Part shown: positions 9,355-17,798 of the stretch, piece by piece
Layout: each line of letters begins with the position of its first letter
How positions within the stretch are numbered: the stretch's first letter is position 1
Program-made: the position numbers and the translations under genes
Source of the DNA: Rheinheimera pacifica
Lineage (GTDB): Bacteria; Pseudomonadota; Gammaproteobacteria; Enterobacterales; Alteromonadaceae
NCBI RefSeq assembly: GCF_024809855.1
Contig: NZ_JANUEM010000012.1
Location: 83,322-147,321, forward strand
Length of the DNA stretch: 64,000 nt
Reading direction: 5' to 3'
The notes under the pieces: generated by a model
Told to the model about the DNA's origin: nothing
What the model saw: only the letters and a program-made list of their open reading frames with translations
The model's database searches: none

Positions 9355-10281
9355 TTAGTCTGTCTGCATCCACTTTTGTACTGCAGATACCAGCTCATCC
9401 GGGTGAAACTTGGCAATAAACTGATCTGCGCCCACTTTTTTAACCATCGCCTCATTAAACACACCGCTAAGCGACGAGTGCAGTACAACATGCATTTGCC
9501 GCAGAGCCGGGTTGGCTTTGATTTCTGCCGTCAGGGTGTAGCCATCCATTTCTGGCATTTCAATATCAGATATCAGCAGCGGCACTTTTGTAGAAATATC
9601 GCCGCCTAATTCTGCGGCTTTGGTGGTTAGCCAGTCTAATGCCAGTTTGCCGTCGTTTACCAGCTCAACCTGAATACCGATAGACGTCAGTGCCCGCTTT
9701 ACCTGGTTACGTGCCACGGCAGAATCATCAGCTACCAGCACGATTAAATCTTTAAAATTACGCTCTGTCGCTTTTACTTTTACATCTTCACTGACTTCTT
9801 CGTTAACCGGTGATATTTCTGCGAAGACTTTTTCTACATCAATAATTTGTACTAACTTATTGTCAATTTGCGTAACAGCAGTAAGGTAATGGCCAGCACC
9901 CGCGCCTTTGGGCGGCGGCATGATTTGATCCCAGTTTGTGTTAACGATACGGTCTACACCATTCACCAGAAAGCCTTGAGTGTGGCGGTTATACTCTGTT
10001 ACCAATACATAAGCGGTAGATAAGTCTTCAATACGTTTACCACCGGTGGCCTGGCTTAAATCAATTACCATCACCGGCACACCACGTAAATGCGCTATGC
10101 CACGCACATGCGGGTTGGAACCGGGCATTTCTGTTAACTCCGGACACTGCAACACTTCGCGCACTTTAAATACGTTAATGCCAAACGGCTGAGGCCCATG
10201 CAAGCGAAACAACAATAATTCCAGCCGGTTATTACCTACCAGATTGGTCCGCTGATTTACCGCGGCCATTAGTTTACTCAT
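9355..10281 (-). CDS. cheV: chemotaxis coupling protein with receiver domain
   Basis: CheW-REC fusion of 308 residues that links chemoreceptors to CheA and tunes signalling by phosphorylation. The N-terminal CheW-like domain (about 15-155) includes FGINVFKVREVLQCPELTEMP and VRGIAHLRGVPVMVIDL. The C-terminal receiver domain (about 175-305) has the acidic pair VLVADDS, the phospho-acceptor aspartate in LLISDIEMPEMDGY, and the conserved lysine in FIAKFHPDEL. It appears to be monocistronic or to share a transcript with the small downstream membrane-protein gene. No other chemotaxis genes are in the window. Confidence 0.95.
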   Translation of the reverse strand: MSKLMAAVNQRTNLVGNNRLELLLFRLHGPQPFGINVFKVREVLQCPELTEMPGSNPHVRGIAHLRGVPVMVIDLSQATGGKRIEDLSTAYVLVTEYNRHTQGFLVNGVDRIVNTNWDQIMPPPKGAGAGHYLTAVTQIDNKLVQIIDVEKVFAEISPVNEEVSEDVKVKATERNFKDLIVLVADDSAVARNQVKRALTSIGIQVELVNDGKLALDWLTTKAAELGGDISTKVPLLISDIEMPEMDGYTLTAEIKANPALRQMHVVLHSSLSGVFNEAMVKKVGADQFIAKFHPDELVSAVQKWMQTD

Positions 10282-10489
10282 AATTTTATACCTCTTGGGC
10301 TTATCAGCCGCTGCGCAGTTACACTAAACATGCGCTACTACAGCATGTTGCTGCCAGCTAAGCAATGCAGACTTGTATCAGGAAGACAGAAATTTGTATA
10401 AGCATAGGCGAATATAGCTAATCGTCTAGCAAAACAGATGAAATGCTGCAGCCGCAACTATTATCGCGGCAACAGCATATTATGCTGAG

Positions 10490-11134
10490 TTAGCTTACCT
10501 GGGCGTCTGGTTGTTGCTCTGGTGCCGCTAACGCAAATGCAGCCAGTTGTTGGCAGTTATGGTGCACAGCCATTACCGTTGGAAAGGCGCTCATATCCAA
10601 TCCAAAGCGCTGAGCATTGTATACCTGCGGCACCAGACACAAATCAGCCAACGTTACCGTATCGCCAAAGCAAAACTGGCCGGCACTTTGCTTTAAGCGT
10701 TGTTCTAATGTGCTAAAGCCAGTACTAAGCCAATGGCTTATCCAGTTCAGTTTTTGCTGCTCGGTTAATGCCAAAGGGCCGGTAAGGTATTGCAATACAC
10801 GCAGGTTATTCAGCGGATGGATATCGCAGGCAATATCCAGTGCCAGCGCACGCACTCTAGCCCTTGCTGCGGGCTCTTCCGGCAGTAATACCGGTTGCGG
10901 ATAGGTTTCGTCCAGATATTCTATAATGGCCAGCGACTGGTTCAGGCTAAGATCATCATCAACCAATACAGGTACCAGCTCTGCCGGGTTTAGGGTTTTG
11001 TAATCTGCGCTGTGTTGCTCACCGCCGTTTTTTACCAGGTGCACCGGCAGATTTTCAAACGTCAGCTGTTTTAAGTTTAGCGCGATACGCACACGATATG
11101 CGGCTGAAGAGCGCCAGTAGCCGTAGAGTTTCAT
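10490..11134 (-). CDS. maiA: maleylacetoacetate isomerase
   Basis: Zeta-class glutathione S-transferase fold enzyme of 214 residues that isomerises 4-maleylacetoacetate to fumarylacetoacetate in tyrosine breakdown. The N-terminal thioredoxin-like domain begins MKLYGYWRSSAAYRVRIALNLK, where SSAAYRVRIAL is the zeta-class glutathione-site signature. NPAELVPVLVDD and QSLAIIEYLDETYP follow, and the all-helical C-terminal domain contains FCFGDTVTLADLCLVPQVYNA. A CAGGAGACA ribosome binding site precedes the ATG. It is the last gene of the hppD-hmgA-fah-maiA set, separated from fah by a 154-base gap holding a palindromic repeat. Confidence 0.95.
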   Translation of the reverse strand: MKLYGYWRSSAAYRVRIALNLKQLTFENLPVHLVKNGGEQHSADYKTLNPAELVPVLVDDDLSLNQSLAIIEYLDETYPQPVLLPEEPAARARVRALALDIACDIHPLNNLRVLQYLTGPLALTEQQKLNWISHWLSTGFSTLEQRLKQSAGQFCFGDTVTLADLCLVPQVYNAQRFGLDMSAFPTVMAVHHNCQQLAAFALAAPEQQPDAQVS

Positions 11135-11172
11135 TGTTGTCTCCTGAAATTGAACCAGGTAGAAGCACGGAT

Positions 11173-11259
11173 GTACTTTTTTCCGCGACCGTTGAAGGCA
11201 TGGATGCCTGAGTCGAGCCCCCAGGGATGGGTTTACGGCGTGTCGCGGAAAAAATGTAC
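11173..11259. repeat. 87-bp palindromic intergenic repeat element (REP/MITE-like)
   Basis: Outer arms GTACTTTTTTCCGCGAC (11173-11189) and GTCGCGGAAAAAATGTAC (11242-11259) are reverse complements except for one bulged base. Between them lie GGCAT-GG-ATGCC (11197-11208) and a smaller imperfect hairpin around CCCCCAGGGATGGG. The layered stem-loop layout resembles short dispersed palindromic elements of gammaproteobacteria. Only one copy occurs in this window. It separates fah from maiA and could form a strong structure in their transcript. Confidence 0.7.
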
Positions 11260-11288
11260 GCAGTGATGCTACCGAATCTGAGTCAAAC

Positions 11289-12305
11289 TCAGGCTTTATA
11301 CTGCACTACTTTTTGGTCAATGGCACCAAAGATGCTATTGCCCTGTGCATCCAGCATTTCCATACGAATAGTATCGCCAAACTTCATAAATGCAGTGGCC
11401 GGCTTGCCATCACGAATGGTTTCAATCATGCGGATTTCAGCGATACAGCTATAGCCAACACCGCCCTCATCCACTGCAGTGCCATGTTCAGTGCCCTGCT
11501 TGTTCGATACGGTACCCGAGCCAATAACGGCACCGGCGCCTAAATTACGGGTTTTTGCCGCATGGGCGACCAGTTGGCCAAAGTCGAACGTCATATCGAT
11601 ACCAGCGTTTGGCTTACCAAACAGCTTGCCGTTGTAGGTAGACAACAGTGGCAAATGCACACGGCCCTCACGCCAGTTATCACCCAGTTCGTTTGGTGTT
11701 ACTGCAACCGGGCTGAATGCCGATGACGGCTTGGATTGAAAAAAGCCAAAGCCTTTGGCTAGCTCATTCGGAATAAGGCCACGCAAAGACACGTCATTTA
11801 CCAGCATTAATAAGCGGATTTTACTGCGCGCTTCGTCAGCACTACATGCCATCGCCACATCGTCGGTAATCACAGCTACTTCGCCTTCAAAGTCGATACC
11901 GTAGTCTTCGCTAACCACTTCGATATTGTCACGCGGGCCGATAAAATCATCTGATCCGCCCTGATACATAAGTGGATCGGTCCAGAAGCTTGGCGGCATC
12001 TCGGCATTACGTGCTTTGCGTACCAGCTCTACATGATTCACATAAGCGCTGCCATCAGCCCACTGATACGCCCGTGGTAAGGGTGATTCGCACCGGCTTT
12101 CGTCAAACGCCATTTCGCCGTCTACCTTGCCGTTATTCAGTGCCTGATATATTTCTTCCAGCTTTGGGCTTAACTGTGCCCAGCTATCCAGCAATTGCTG
12201 CATAGTGGCAGCAACAGCCGGCGCAGCGACACAACGGCTTAAATCACGGCTGACAACAACCAGTAAGCCATCGCGGCTGCCATTTTTTAAACTTGCTAAC
12301 TTCAT
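11289..12305 (-). CDS. fumarylacetoacetate hydrolase family protein
   Basis: A 338-residue FAH-superfamily enzyme, expected to hydrolyse fumarylacetoacetate to fumarate and acetoacetate, the last step of tyrosine catabolism. The metal-binding acidic residues are visible in YGIDFEGEVAVITDDV, with EARSKIRLLMLVNDVSLRGL, GFGFFQSKPSSAFSPVAVTP and GAVIGSGTVSN further along. It is of the shorter bacterial type (under 350 residues) rather than the ~420-residue animal type. Two bases separate it from the hmgA stop codon, so the two are co-translated parts of one operon. The pathway position makes the role secure. Confidence 0.93.
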   Translation of the reverse strand: MKLASLKNGSRDGLLVVVSRDLSRCVAAPAVAATMQQLLDSWAQLSPKLEEIYQALNNGKVDGEMAFDESRCESPLPRAYQWADGSAYVNHVELVRKARNAEMPPSFWTDPLMYQGGSDDFIGPRDNIEVVSEDYGIDFEGEVAVITDDVAMACSADEARSKIRLLMLVNDVSLRGLIPNELAKGFGFFQSKPSSAFSPVAVTPNELGDNWREGRVHLPLLSTYNGKLFGKPNAGIDMTFDFGQLVAHAAKTRNLGAGAVIGSGTVSNKQGTEHGTAVDEGGVGYSCIAEIRMIETIRDGKPATAFMKFGDTIRMEMLDAQGNSIFGAIDQKVVQYKA

Positions 12306-12307
12306 TA

Positions 12308-13456
12308 CTATTCCTTCGCCTGCTCTGGTTTTGCTTTCCAGCTGTTAACGTATTCCGGGTTTTCTGTGGCCAGCGCCGCATCGCCGATCTCCAGCGCGTC
12401 ACGGGTATCAAGCATTACTGCCACTTCGTCAGTAAATTTCTTTTTATACTCCCGCCCTGCTGCAAAGGCTTTCGGGTGGGGGCCATGAGTAAAACCGGCC
12501 GGGTGGAAAGTCACCATACCTTTTTCGATATTATCGCGGCTGAAAAAATCACCGGCATGGTAAAACAGCACTTCATCGTAATCGTCATTGTTGTGATAAA
12601 ACGGTACTTTTAATGCGCCCGGATCGCTCTCAATCGGCCTGGGTACAAAGGTACACACCACAAAACGCTGTGCAACAAAAGTAGTGTGCGCCGACGGTGG
12701 CAAATGATAACGATGGCTCATTAACGGGCGGATATCGCGCCAGTTAATCCGCATTACCGCTAAATCGCCGTGCCAGCCAATAGCATCTAACGGGTTATAC
12801 GGGTAAGTAATAACCGATATCTGGCCGTCGCGTTTTACCTCAACCTGCCATTGCTGCTCGCTGTACTGGGCTTTAAAGGCATCATCTATTTTCGGTGTAT
12901 CCAGCATGGCCGGGTCAAAAATAGCGTGATTACCTACCAAACCTTTTTCCGGCAGCTGATAGCTGTCGTTGGTGGCTTCAACCAGCAGAATAAACATTGG
13001 CTCATTCGGCTCTAAACGCCACATGGTAGAGCGCGGAATAACAATATAATCGCCGTCGCGCACTGTCATATGGCCATAATCGCAATACAGCTCGGCACTG
13101 CCTTCATGGATAAACAGTAGCTCGTCGCCATCCGCGTTACGCACCAGTTTGCTCATGTTGTCTTTAAGCCGCCAGGTGCGCATTTTGCAATGCGCATTAA
13201 ACAACAAATTTGGCACGGCCCACGGCGAATTAGTGTTATCTGCACCTATATCATTAAAGTTAAACAGGTGCGGCCGCAGTGGCCCTTGCCAGTCGGTCCA
13301 GCCGGTTGGCGCATGGCGGTGATGAAAGTGCGTGGCCGGGCCAAAAAAACCACTGCGGCCCGTCTCACGCTCGTATATCGCCTGCTCAGGAAAATCAGCA
13401 TGCGCCTGTCTTGATACATCACCTTCCTTTAACGGAAACGATGCCCATTTACGCAT
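12308..13456 (-). CDS. hmgA: homogentisate 1,2-dioxygenase
   Basis: Iron-dependent ring-cleaving cupin enzyme that turns homogentisate into maleylacetoacetate. At 382 residues it is the shorter bacterial form. Features include FGPATHFHHRHAPTGWTDW, the double cupin core with DGDYIVIPRSTMWRLEP, and the iron-ligand region FYHNNDDYDEVLFYHAGDF followed by FHPAGFTHGPHP. The start ATG overlaps the hppD stop region by eight bases, indicating translational coupling; fah follows after two bases. Confidence 0.95.
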   Translation of the reverse strand: MRKWASFPLKEGDVSRQAHADFPEQAIYERETGRSGFFGPATHFHHRHAPTGWTDWQGPLRPHLFNFNDIGADNTNSPWAVPNLLFNAHCKMRTWRLKDNMSKLVRNADGDELLFIHEGSAELYCDYGHMTVRDGDYIVIPRSTMWRLEPNEPMFILLVEATNDSYQLPEKGLVGNHAIFDPAMLDTPKIDDAFKAQYSEQQWQVEVKRDGQISVITYPYNPLDAIGWHGDLAVMRINWRDIRPLMSHRYHLPPSAHTTFVAQRFVVCTFVPRPIESDPGALKVPFYHNNDDYDEVLFYHAGDFFSRDNIEKGMVTFHPAGFTHGPHPKAFAAGREYKKKFTDEVAVMLDTRDALEIGDAALATENPEYVNSWKAKPEQAKE

Positions 13457-14522
13457 TGCTTAACACTCCGCGCTGAATTTGATCTTCTTCGATAGATTCA
13501 AACAGTGCTTTAAAGTTACCCTCGCCAAAGCCTTCATTGCCTTTGCGCTGAATAATTTCAAAAAACACCGGGCCAATAACGGTTTTGGTGAAAATTTGCA
13601 GCAAAATGCCATCTTTCATTGGCGCGCCGTCAATCAAAATACGTAGTTCACGCAGTTGATCCAAGTCTTCATCGTGGCCCACTACACGCTCGTTTACTTT
13701 GTTGTAGTAAGTTTCCGGCGTTGGCATAAAGTCCATGCCGCGGCTACGCAAAGTACGCACAGTTTCATAGATGTCTTCTGTTGTCAGCGCGATATGCTGG
13801 ATACCCTCGCCTTTGTATTCACGGATAAACTCTTCAATCTGCGATTTATCGTCTGATGATTCATTGATAGGAATACGAATTTTGCCACAGGGTGCAGTCA
13901 TCGCTTTGGACACCAGGCCGGTAAGTTTACCTTCGATATCAAAATACCGTATTTCACGGAAGTTACCGATATTTTCATAAAAACCGGCCCAGGTATTCAT
14001 ATTGCCGCGCATTACGTTATGCGTTAAATGATCCAGCACTTCCAGGCCAACACCGTGCTTGGTCATGTCAAGCTGCCAGTTGTCGTAGTATTTAAAATCA
14101 ACATCGTAAACTGAACTGGCACCATAACGGTCAACAAAATACAGCAGGCTACTGCCAATGCCGTAAACGGCCGGAATATTCAGCTCCATCGGGCCAATCT
14201 GGTTTTTGTACTCTTTAGCACCGTTAGCCACAGCATGTTTTAATGCATGGGCCGCATCTTTCACCCGAAATGCCATAGCACATACACTGGGGCCGTGCTT
14301 ACGGGCAAATTCTTCAGCCTGCGAATTTGGCTCGGCATTAACGATAAAGTTAATATCGCCTTGTTTATATAACCAGGCTTGCTTAGAACGATGCTGTGCT
14401 ACTTCAGTAAAGCCCAGTGCGTAAAATAAATCTTTTAACTTCTGAATACCCTCAGCATTAGCCGCAGTGTATTCAACAAACTCGAAACCATCAGTTCCCA
14501 GCGGATTAATTTTATCTGTCAT
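13449..14522 (-). CDS. hppD: 4-hydroxyphenylpyruvate dioxygenase
   Basis: Non-haem iron enzyme that converts 4-hydroxyphenylpyruvate to homogentisate. The 357-residue protein has two glyoxalase-fold halves. Iron ligands are expected in the second half: LEVLDHLTHNV, GIQHIALTTEDI and the final glutamate in VFFEIIQRKGNEGFGEGNF, all of which are present. It is the first gene of the tyrosine degradation operon (hppD-hmgA-fah-maiA). A long upstream region separates it from tyrR and carries a strong palindrome that includes a candidate TyrR box. Confidence 0.97.
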   Translation of the reverse strand: MTDKINPLGTDGFEFVEYTAANAEGIQKLKDLFYALGFTEVAQHRSKQAWLYKQGDINFIVNAEPNSQAEEFARKHGPSVCAMAFRVKDAAHALKHAVANGAKEYKNQIGPMELNIPAVYGIGSSLLYFVDRYGASSVYDVDFKYYDNWQLDMTKHGVGLEVLDHLTHNVMRGNMNTWAGFYENIGNFREIRYFDIEGKLTGLVSKAMTAPCGKIRIPINESSDDKSQIEEFIREYKGEGIQHIALTTEDIYETVRTLRSRGMDFMPTPETYYNKVNERVVGHDEDLDQLRELRILIDGAPMKDGILLQIFTKTVIGPVFFEIIQRKGNEGFGEGNFKALFESIEEDQIQRGVLSNA

Positions 14523-14620
14523 TGTTATAGTCCTAACTACGTCTTGGTTGGCGCTAATAATGCGCTTGCGCTAAAAAAAAGAAAGAGGGCAGCAACTAAC
14601 AGCTTAATGCTTGCTAAACT

Positions 14621-14652
14621 GCTGTTTTGTAAAGCTGCTGATACAAAACAGC
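14621..14652 (-). promoter_or_regulatory. candidate TyrR operator upstream of hppD
   Basis: Perfect 11-base inverted repeat GCTGTTTTGTA-N10-TACAAAACAGC. Within it, 14628-14645 reads TGTAAA-GCTGCT-GATACA, ten of twelve defined positions of the TyrR box TGTAAA-N6-TTTACA. It lies about 100 bases upstream of hppD and next to tyrR. A terminator reading on the plus strand is also possible because CCTTTTTT follows, but no plus-strand gene is nearby. Confidence 0.6.
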
Positions 14653-14673
14653 CCTTTTTTGAAAAAGTGATCT

Positions 14674-14705
14674 AAAAGGGCCGCCAAATCGCTTTGGCGG
14701 CCCTT
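14674..14705 (-). terminator. Rho-independent terminator of tyrR
   Basis: Thirteen-base perfect stem AAGGGCCGCCAAA / TTTGGCGGCCCTT with a four-base loop, followed on the minus strand by TTTTAGA. It begins 30 bases past the tyrR stop codon. Confidence 0.85.
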
Positions 14706-14735
14706 CTGAAGTACAGTTTTACGCACAAAGCGTAG

Positions 14736-16298
14736 TTAAATTTTTACACTCTTACGATTAATGCCATAGTCACGCAACTTATTAGCGATAGCGGTATGGC
14801 TTAAACCAAGTTTTTTCGCTAACTGCCGTGAACTGGGGTAAGCCGGAAACAACTTACGCAGCAAATTGGCCTCAAAACGTTTTACCGCTTCATCCAGGGT
14901 ACCGTCGAAGTCTTGTTCTAAGTAGCCAAAATCATTGTTGTAGCTTGGCAGTTGCAGATGTTCTTTATCCAGCTCAAAACCCTCAAGCAGCGTAATGGCG
15001 CGATACAGCGCGTTTTCCAGTTGCCGTACGTTCCCCGGCCATGGATAATTTTGCAGAAAATTAGCACAGCTATCGGTTAACTTCGGCGCCTTTCGGCCAA
15101 GCCTTGCCGCAAAACGGGCAATAAAGAATTCAGCCAGCGGGATCACATCCTGCTTACGCTCACGCAGAGGCGGTAAAGCCAGTGTCAGTACATTGAGGCG
15201 GTAGTATAAATCTTCACGGAACTTACCTTCCTGCACCATACCGGGTAAATCTTTTTGCGTGGTACAAATTACCCGCACATCTACTTTTACTTCGTTTTCA
15301 TCGGCGACACGGCGAAAACTGCCGTCCTGCAAAAAACGGATCAGTTTGGTTTGCAACTGATGCGACATTTCGCCTACTTCGTCGAGAAATACCGTACCGC
15401 CATTGGCCAGCTCGAAAATGCCTTTTTTACCTTCTGCAGTACCGGGAAAGGCATTAGCGCCATAACCAAACAGCTCCGACTCTGCTACGTTGTCTGGCAA
15501 CGACGCACAGCTAAGCGCTAAAAAAGGTTTACCGGTGCGGCTGCTGGCAGCATGACAGGCCCGGGCCAGTAACTCTTTGCCGGTGCCGGTTTCACCCATA
15601 ATCAGAATAGGTGCATCCAGTTGTGACATTTTCTTCGCTTCACGCACAACTTTGCGCATTAAGTTACTGTGCGCCTGCAAAGTGTTAAAGCTTTCCTGAT
15701 CGCCTTTTTTAAAGGCCACCATGTGCTGGCCCAGCCGGCTTTCTGATTTTAAATTAATAACAGCACCGGCCAGAATTTCATGGCCGGTTTCATCCGGCAC
15801 CATCACCGGCAGAATGTCAGCAACAAAACGCTTGCCATGAATTTCCAGCCGCCGGGTTTGTGCCAGCACATCATCACCTTCTAACCAGCGCTGAAAGTTA
15901 AACCCCTTAACCATGCCCTGCAACGACTGGCCGGCAATAGCGCTATGCTCTACCGACAACGCTTCCAGTGCGGCATCATTAATTACTGTAACATTGGCTT
16001 TAATATCAACGGCAATCAGGCCATCCGGCAATGTTTTAAGCAAGGTAGATAATTCATTATGCTCACGCTCTGACGGCATAAAAGCAGTGGTTTTGATATC
16101 TTCTACGCCGGTAATACGGCGCATTTTAGCCATTAGCTCCTGAAACTTTTCAAAGTTTACTGTCGGAAACGACACATACATCCGGCTTAAACTGGGGTCC
16201 ACTTCAATACCACGCAGATCCAGCTGATAACTTACCAGTACATTTAATACTTCTTGTGCCAGGCCAAGCCTGTTCTGGCATTGAATTTCTAAACGCAT
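14736..16298 (-). CDS. tyrR: aromatic amino acid regulator TyrR
   Basis: A 520-residue member of the enhancer-binding AAA+ family that controls aromatic amino acid genes with tyrosine or phenylalanine as ligand. An ACT domain comes first (MRLEIQCQNRLGLAQEVLNVL), then a PAS domain (about 80-190), then the AAA+ domain with Walker A GETGTGKE and FLDEVGEMS, and a C-terminal helix-turn-helix (SSRQLAKKLGLSHTAIANKL). The sigma-54 contact loop GAFTGA is missing: the region reads LFGYGANAFPGTAEGKKGIFE, as in E. coli TyrR, which works with sigma-70. Neighbours are its likely targets (phhAB and hppD), and a candidate autoregulatory box lies upstream. Confidence 0.95.
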   Translation of the reverse strand: MRLEIQCQNRLGLAQEVLNVLVSYQLDLRGIEVDPSLSRMYVSFPTVNFEKFQELMAKMRRITGVEDIKTTAFMPSEREHNELSTLLKTLPDGLIAVDIKANVTVINDAALEALSVEHSAIAGQSLQGMVKGFNFQRWLEGDDVLAQTRRLEIHGKRFVADILPVMVPDETGHEILAGAVINLKSESRLGQHMVAFKKGDQESFNTLQAHSNLMRKVVREAKKMSQLDAPILIMGETGTGKELLARACHAASSRTGKPFLALSCASLPDNVAESELFGYGANAFPGTAEGKKGIFELANGGTVFLDEVGEMSHQLQTKLIRFLQDGSFRRVADENEVKVDVRVICTTQKDLPGMVQEGKFREDLYYRLNVLTLALPPLRERKQDVIPLAEFFIARFAARLGRKAPKLTDSCANFLQNYPWPGNVRQLENALYRAITLLEGFELDKEHLQLPSYNNDFGYLEQDFDGTLDEAVKRFEANLLRKLFPAYPSSRQLAKKLGLSHTAIANKLRDYGINRKSVKI

Positions 16299-16370
16299 AC
16301 CGCAAAGTGCCCCAAGACCAAGTAATTACCAGCATAATACGGCAAAACAATAAGCCTAGACCAGTAGTTT

Positions 16371-16388
16371 TGTAAAGAAATATGAACA
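16371..16388 (-). promoter_or_regulatory. candidate TyrR box upstream of tyrR (autoregulation)
   Basis: TGTAAA-GAAATA-TGAACA matches the TyrR box TGTAAA-N6-TTTACA at ten of twelve defined positions. It is 73-90 bases upstream of the tyrR start. E. coli tyrR is self-repressed, which supports the reading, but one half-site is weak. Confidence 0.45.
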
Positions 16389-16462
16389 AATGCGCTATTT
16401 AGCGGGTAACTGAGACGAGCAGTGGTGTAACACCACCCGCCACTGAAAGGGTAAATAACTTA

Positions 16463-16804
16463 TTAAGCAGACAACAAAGTATCCGTTTTGGCAGCACAGA
16501 TAAAGTCATTTTTGTGCAGGCCTTTAATAGAATGCGACCACCAGGTTACCGTCAGCTTGCCCCACTCCAGCAACAGCGCAGGATGGTGGCCCTCGGCTTC
16601 TGCCAGTTCAGCTACTTTATTGTGAAACGCCCAGGCCTGCTTAAAGTTTTTAAACTTGAACTCACGCTCCAGTTGCAAAATACCTTCACGCACTACCGGC
16701 ATCCAGTCGGGGATCTGCCGCATTAACTCAGGTAGTTCAGCGTCAGACACTTTGGGCGCATCTGCGCGGCAGGCTTCACATTGCATTGCTTTTAATTCAG
16801 ACAT
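16463..16804 (-). CDS. phhB: pterin-4a-carbinolamine dehydratase
   Basis: A 113-residue enzyme that recycles the tetrahydrobiopterin-type cofactor after phenylalanine hydroxylation by dehydrating 4a-hydroxytetrahydropterin. The family signature [21 protein letters not shown] (split here by residues 75-96) and [14 protein letters not shown] near the end are intact. An N-terminal CEACRADAP stretch with two cysteines is usual in bacterial forms. It begins nine bases after phhA ends, so the two form an operon. Confidence 0.96.
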   Translation of the reverse strand: MSELKAMQCEACRADAPKVSDAELPELMRQIPDWMPVVREGILQLEREFKFKNFKQAWAFHNKVAELAEAEGHHPALLLEWGKLTVTWWSHSIKGLHKNDFICAAKTDTLLSA

Positions 16805-16813
16805 TCTGTAATC

Positions 16814-17614
16814 CTAACTTGCTTGTTTTTCTTTTGGCGGAAATTTTGGCGCATGCAGCCCAAGTGCCTTGGCCTGTTCAACCAACGCCATCATATCCAG
16901 ATGGGCAATATCAAACAGCTGATTAATGCGTTCAATCATAAAGTACACCGGCTGCATAATGTCGATACGGTATGGCGTACGTAATACATCTACCGCATCA
17001 AAGGGTTTACGCTCGGGTACATCGGAGCCCAGTGCGTAGGTAGTTTCACCCGGCGAAGATAAAATACCACCGCCATATATACGTAAACCACCCGGCGTGC
17101 TTAACAAACCAAATTCAATGGTAAACCAGTATAACCGGGCCAGGTAGACACGGTCCTGCTTACTGGCTGCCAACCCTAGCTTACCGTATATATGGGTAAA
17201 CTCAGCAAAGGCCGGGTTGGTGAGCATAGCGCAGTGGCCAAAGATTTCATGAAAGATATCCGGCTCTTGCAGGTAGTCAAACTCTTCGCGACTGCGGATA
17301 AAAGTCGCTACCGGAAAACGCTTATTGGCCAGCAGCTCAAAAAATTTATCAAAGCTGATTAACGCCGGAACCTCAGCGCACTCCCAACCGGTAGTGGCAC
17401 GCAATACTTTACTGACCTCTTCCAGTTGCGGAATGCGATCGGTTGGCAGTTGCAGTTTATCCAGCCCTGCCATGTATTCATCACAGGCTTTGCCTTTAAT
17501 CACACTAAGCTGACGGGTGATCAGTTCATGCCAGATTTGATTTTCTTCATCTGTCCAGGCAATAAAGCCATGCTCGTCAGACTGACGGGACACATATTTA
17601 CTCGACTTACTCAT
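16814..17614 (-). CDS. phhA: phenylalanine 4-hydroxylase
   Basis: Pterin- and iron-dependent monooxygenase converting phenylalanine to tyrosine. The 266-residue catalytic-domain-only protein is typical of bacteria. Iron ligands are the two histidines in DIFHEIFGHCAML and the glutamate in YWFTIEFGLL; the latter is followed by GLRIYGGGILSSPGET. The ATG at 17614 is chosen because AGG lies six bases upstream; a TTG at 17620 would add two residues. It leads a phhAB operon whose product, tyrosine, feeds the hppD pathway on the other side of tyrR. Confidence 0.96.
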   Translation of the reverse strand: MSKSSKYVSRQSDEHGFIAWTDEENQIWHELITRQLSVIKGKACDEYMAGLDKLQLPTDRIPQLEEVSKVLRATTGWECAEVPALISFDKFFELLANKRFPVATFIRSREEFDYLQEPDIFHEIFGHCAMLTNPAFAEFTHIYGKLGLAASKQDRVYLARLYWFTIEFGLLSTPGGLRIYGGGILSSPGETTYALGSDVPERKPFDAVDVLRTPYRIDIMQPVYFMIERINQLFDIAHLDMMALVEQAKALGLHAPKFPPKEKQAS

Positions 17615-17768
17615 AAACAACCTGTTGAATATTCTGTTATACGGGAGTGTCCCGCTTATCTGCTGTTTAATTGTTATAGCTATAGCGGCAGATAATTAGT
17701 TAGTGCGGATACTAAGCGATAGTGCGGCAAGAGTTAATCTCGTTGCCGCCTAAAGTTGGCGACTACTG

Positions 17769-17786
17769 CGTAAACATAGCCTTACA
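17769..17786 (-). promoter_or_regulatory. candidate TyrR box upstream of phhA
   Basis: CGTAAA-CATAGC-CTTACA matches TGTAAA-N6-TTTACA at ten of twelve defined positions with both critical G and C in place. It is about 155 bases before phhA and 13 bases past the stop of the methionine lyase gene. It overlaps a TAGCCT/AGGCTA hairpin that could serve as the lyase terminator. Confidence 0.55.
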
Positions 17787-17798
17787 ACAGGCTAACTC

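Noticed and set aside
16422..16436. GTGGTG-TAA-CACCAC hairpin between tyrR and phhB
   Set aside because: No T run on either strand, so not called a terminator; too short to claim a role.
17642..17695. Hairpin CGGGA-GTG-TCCCG and TTATCTGC/GCAGATAA repeat before phhA
   Set aside because: Symmetric but matches no known operator; the stronger TyrR-like box nearby explains regulation better.
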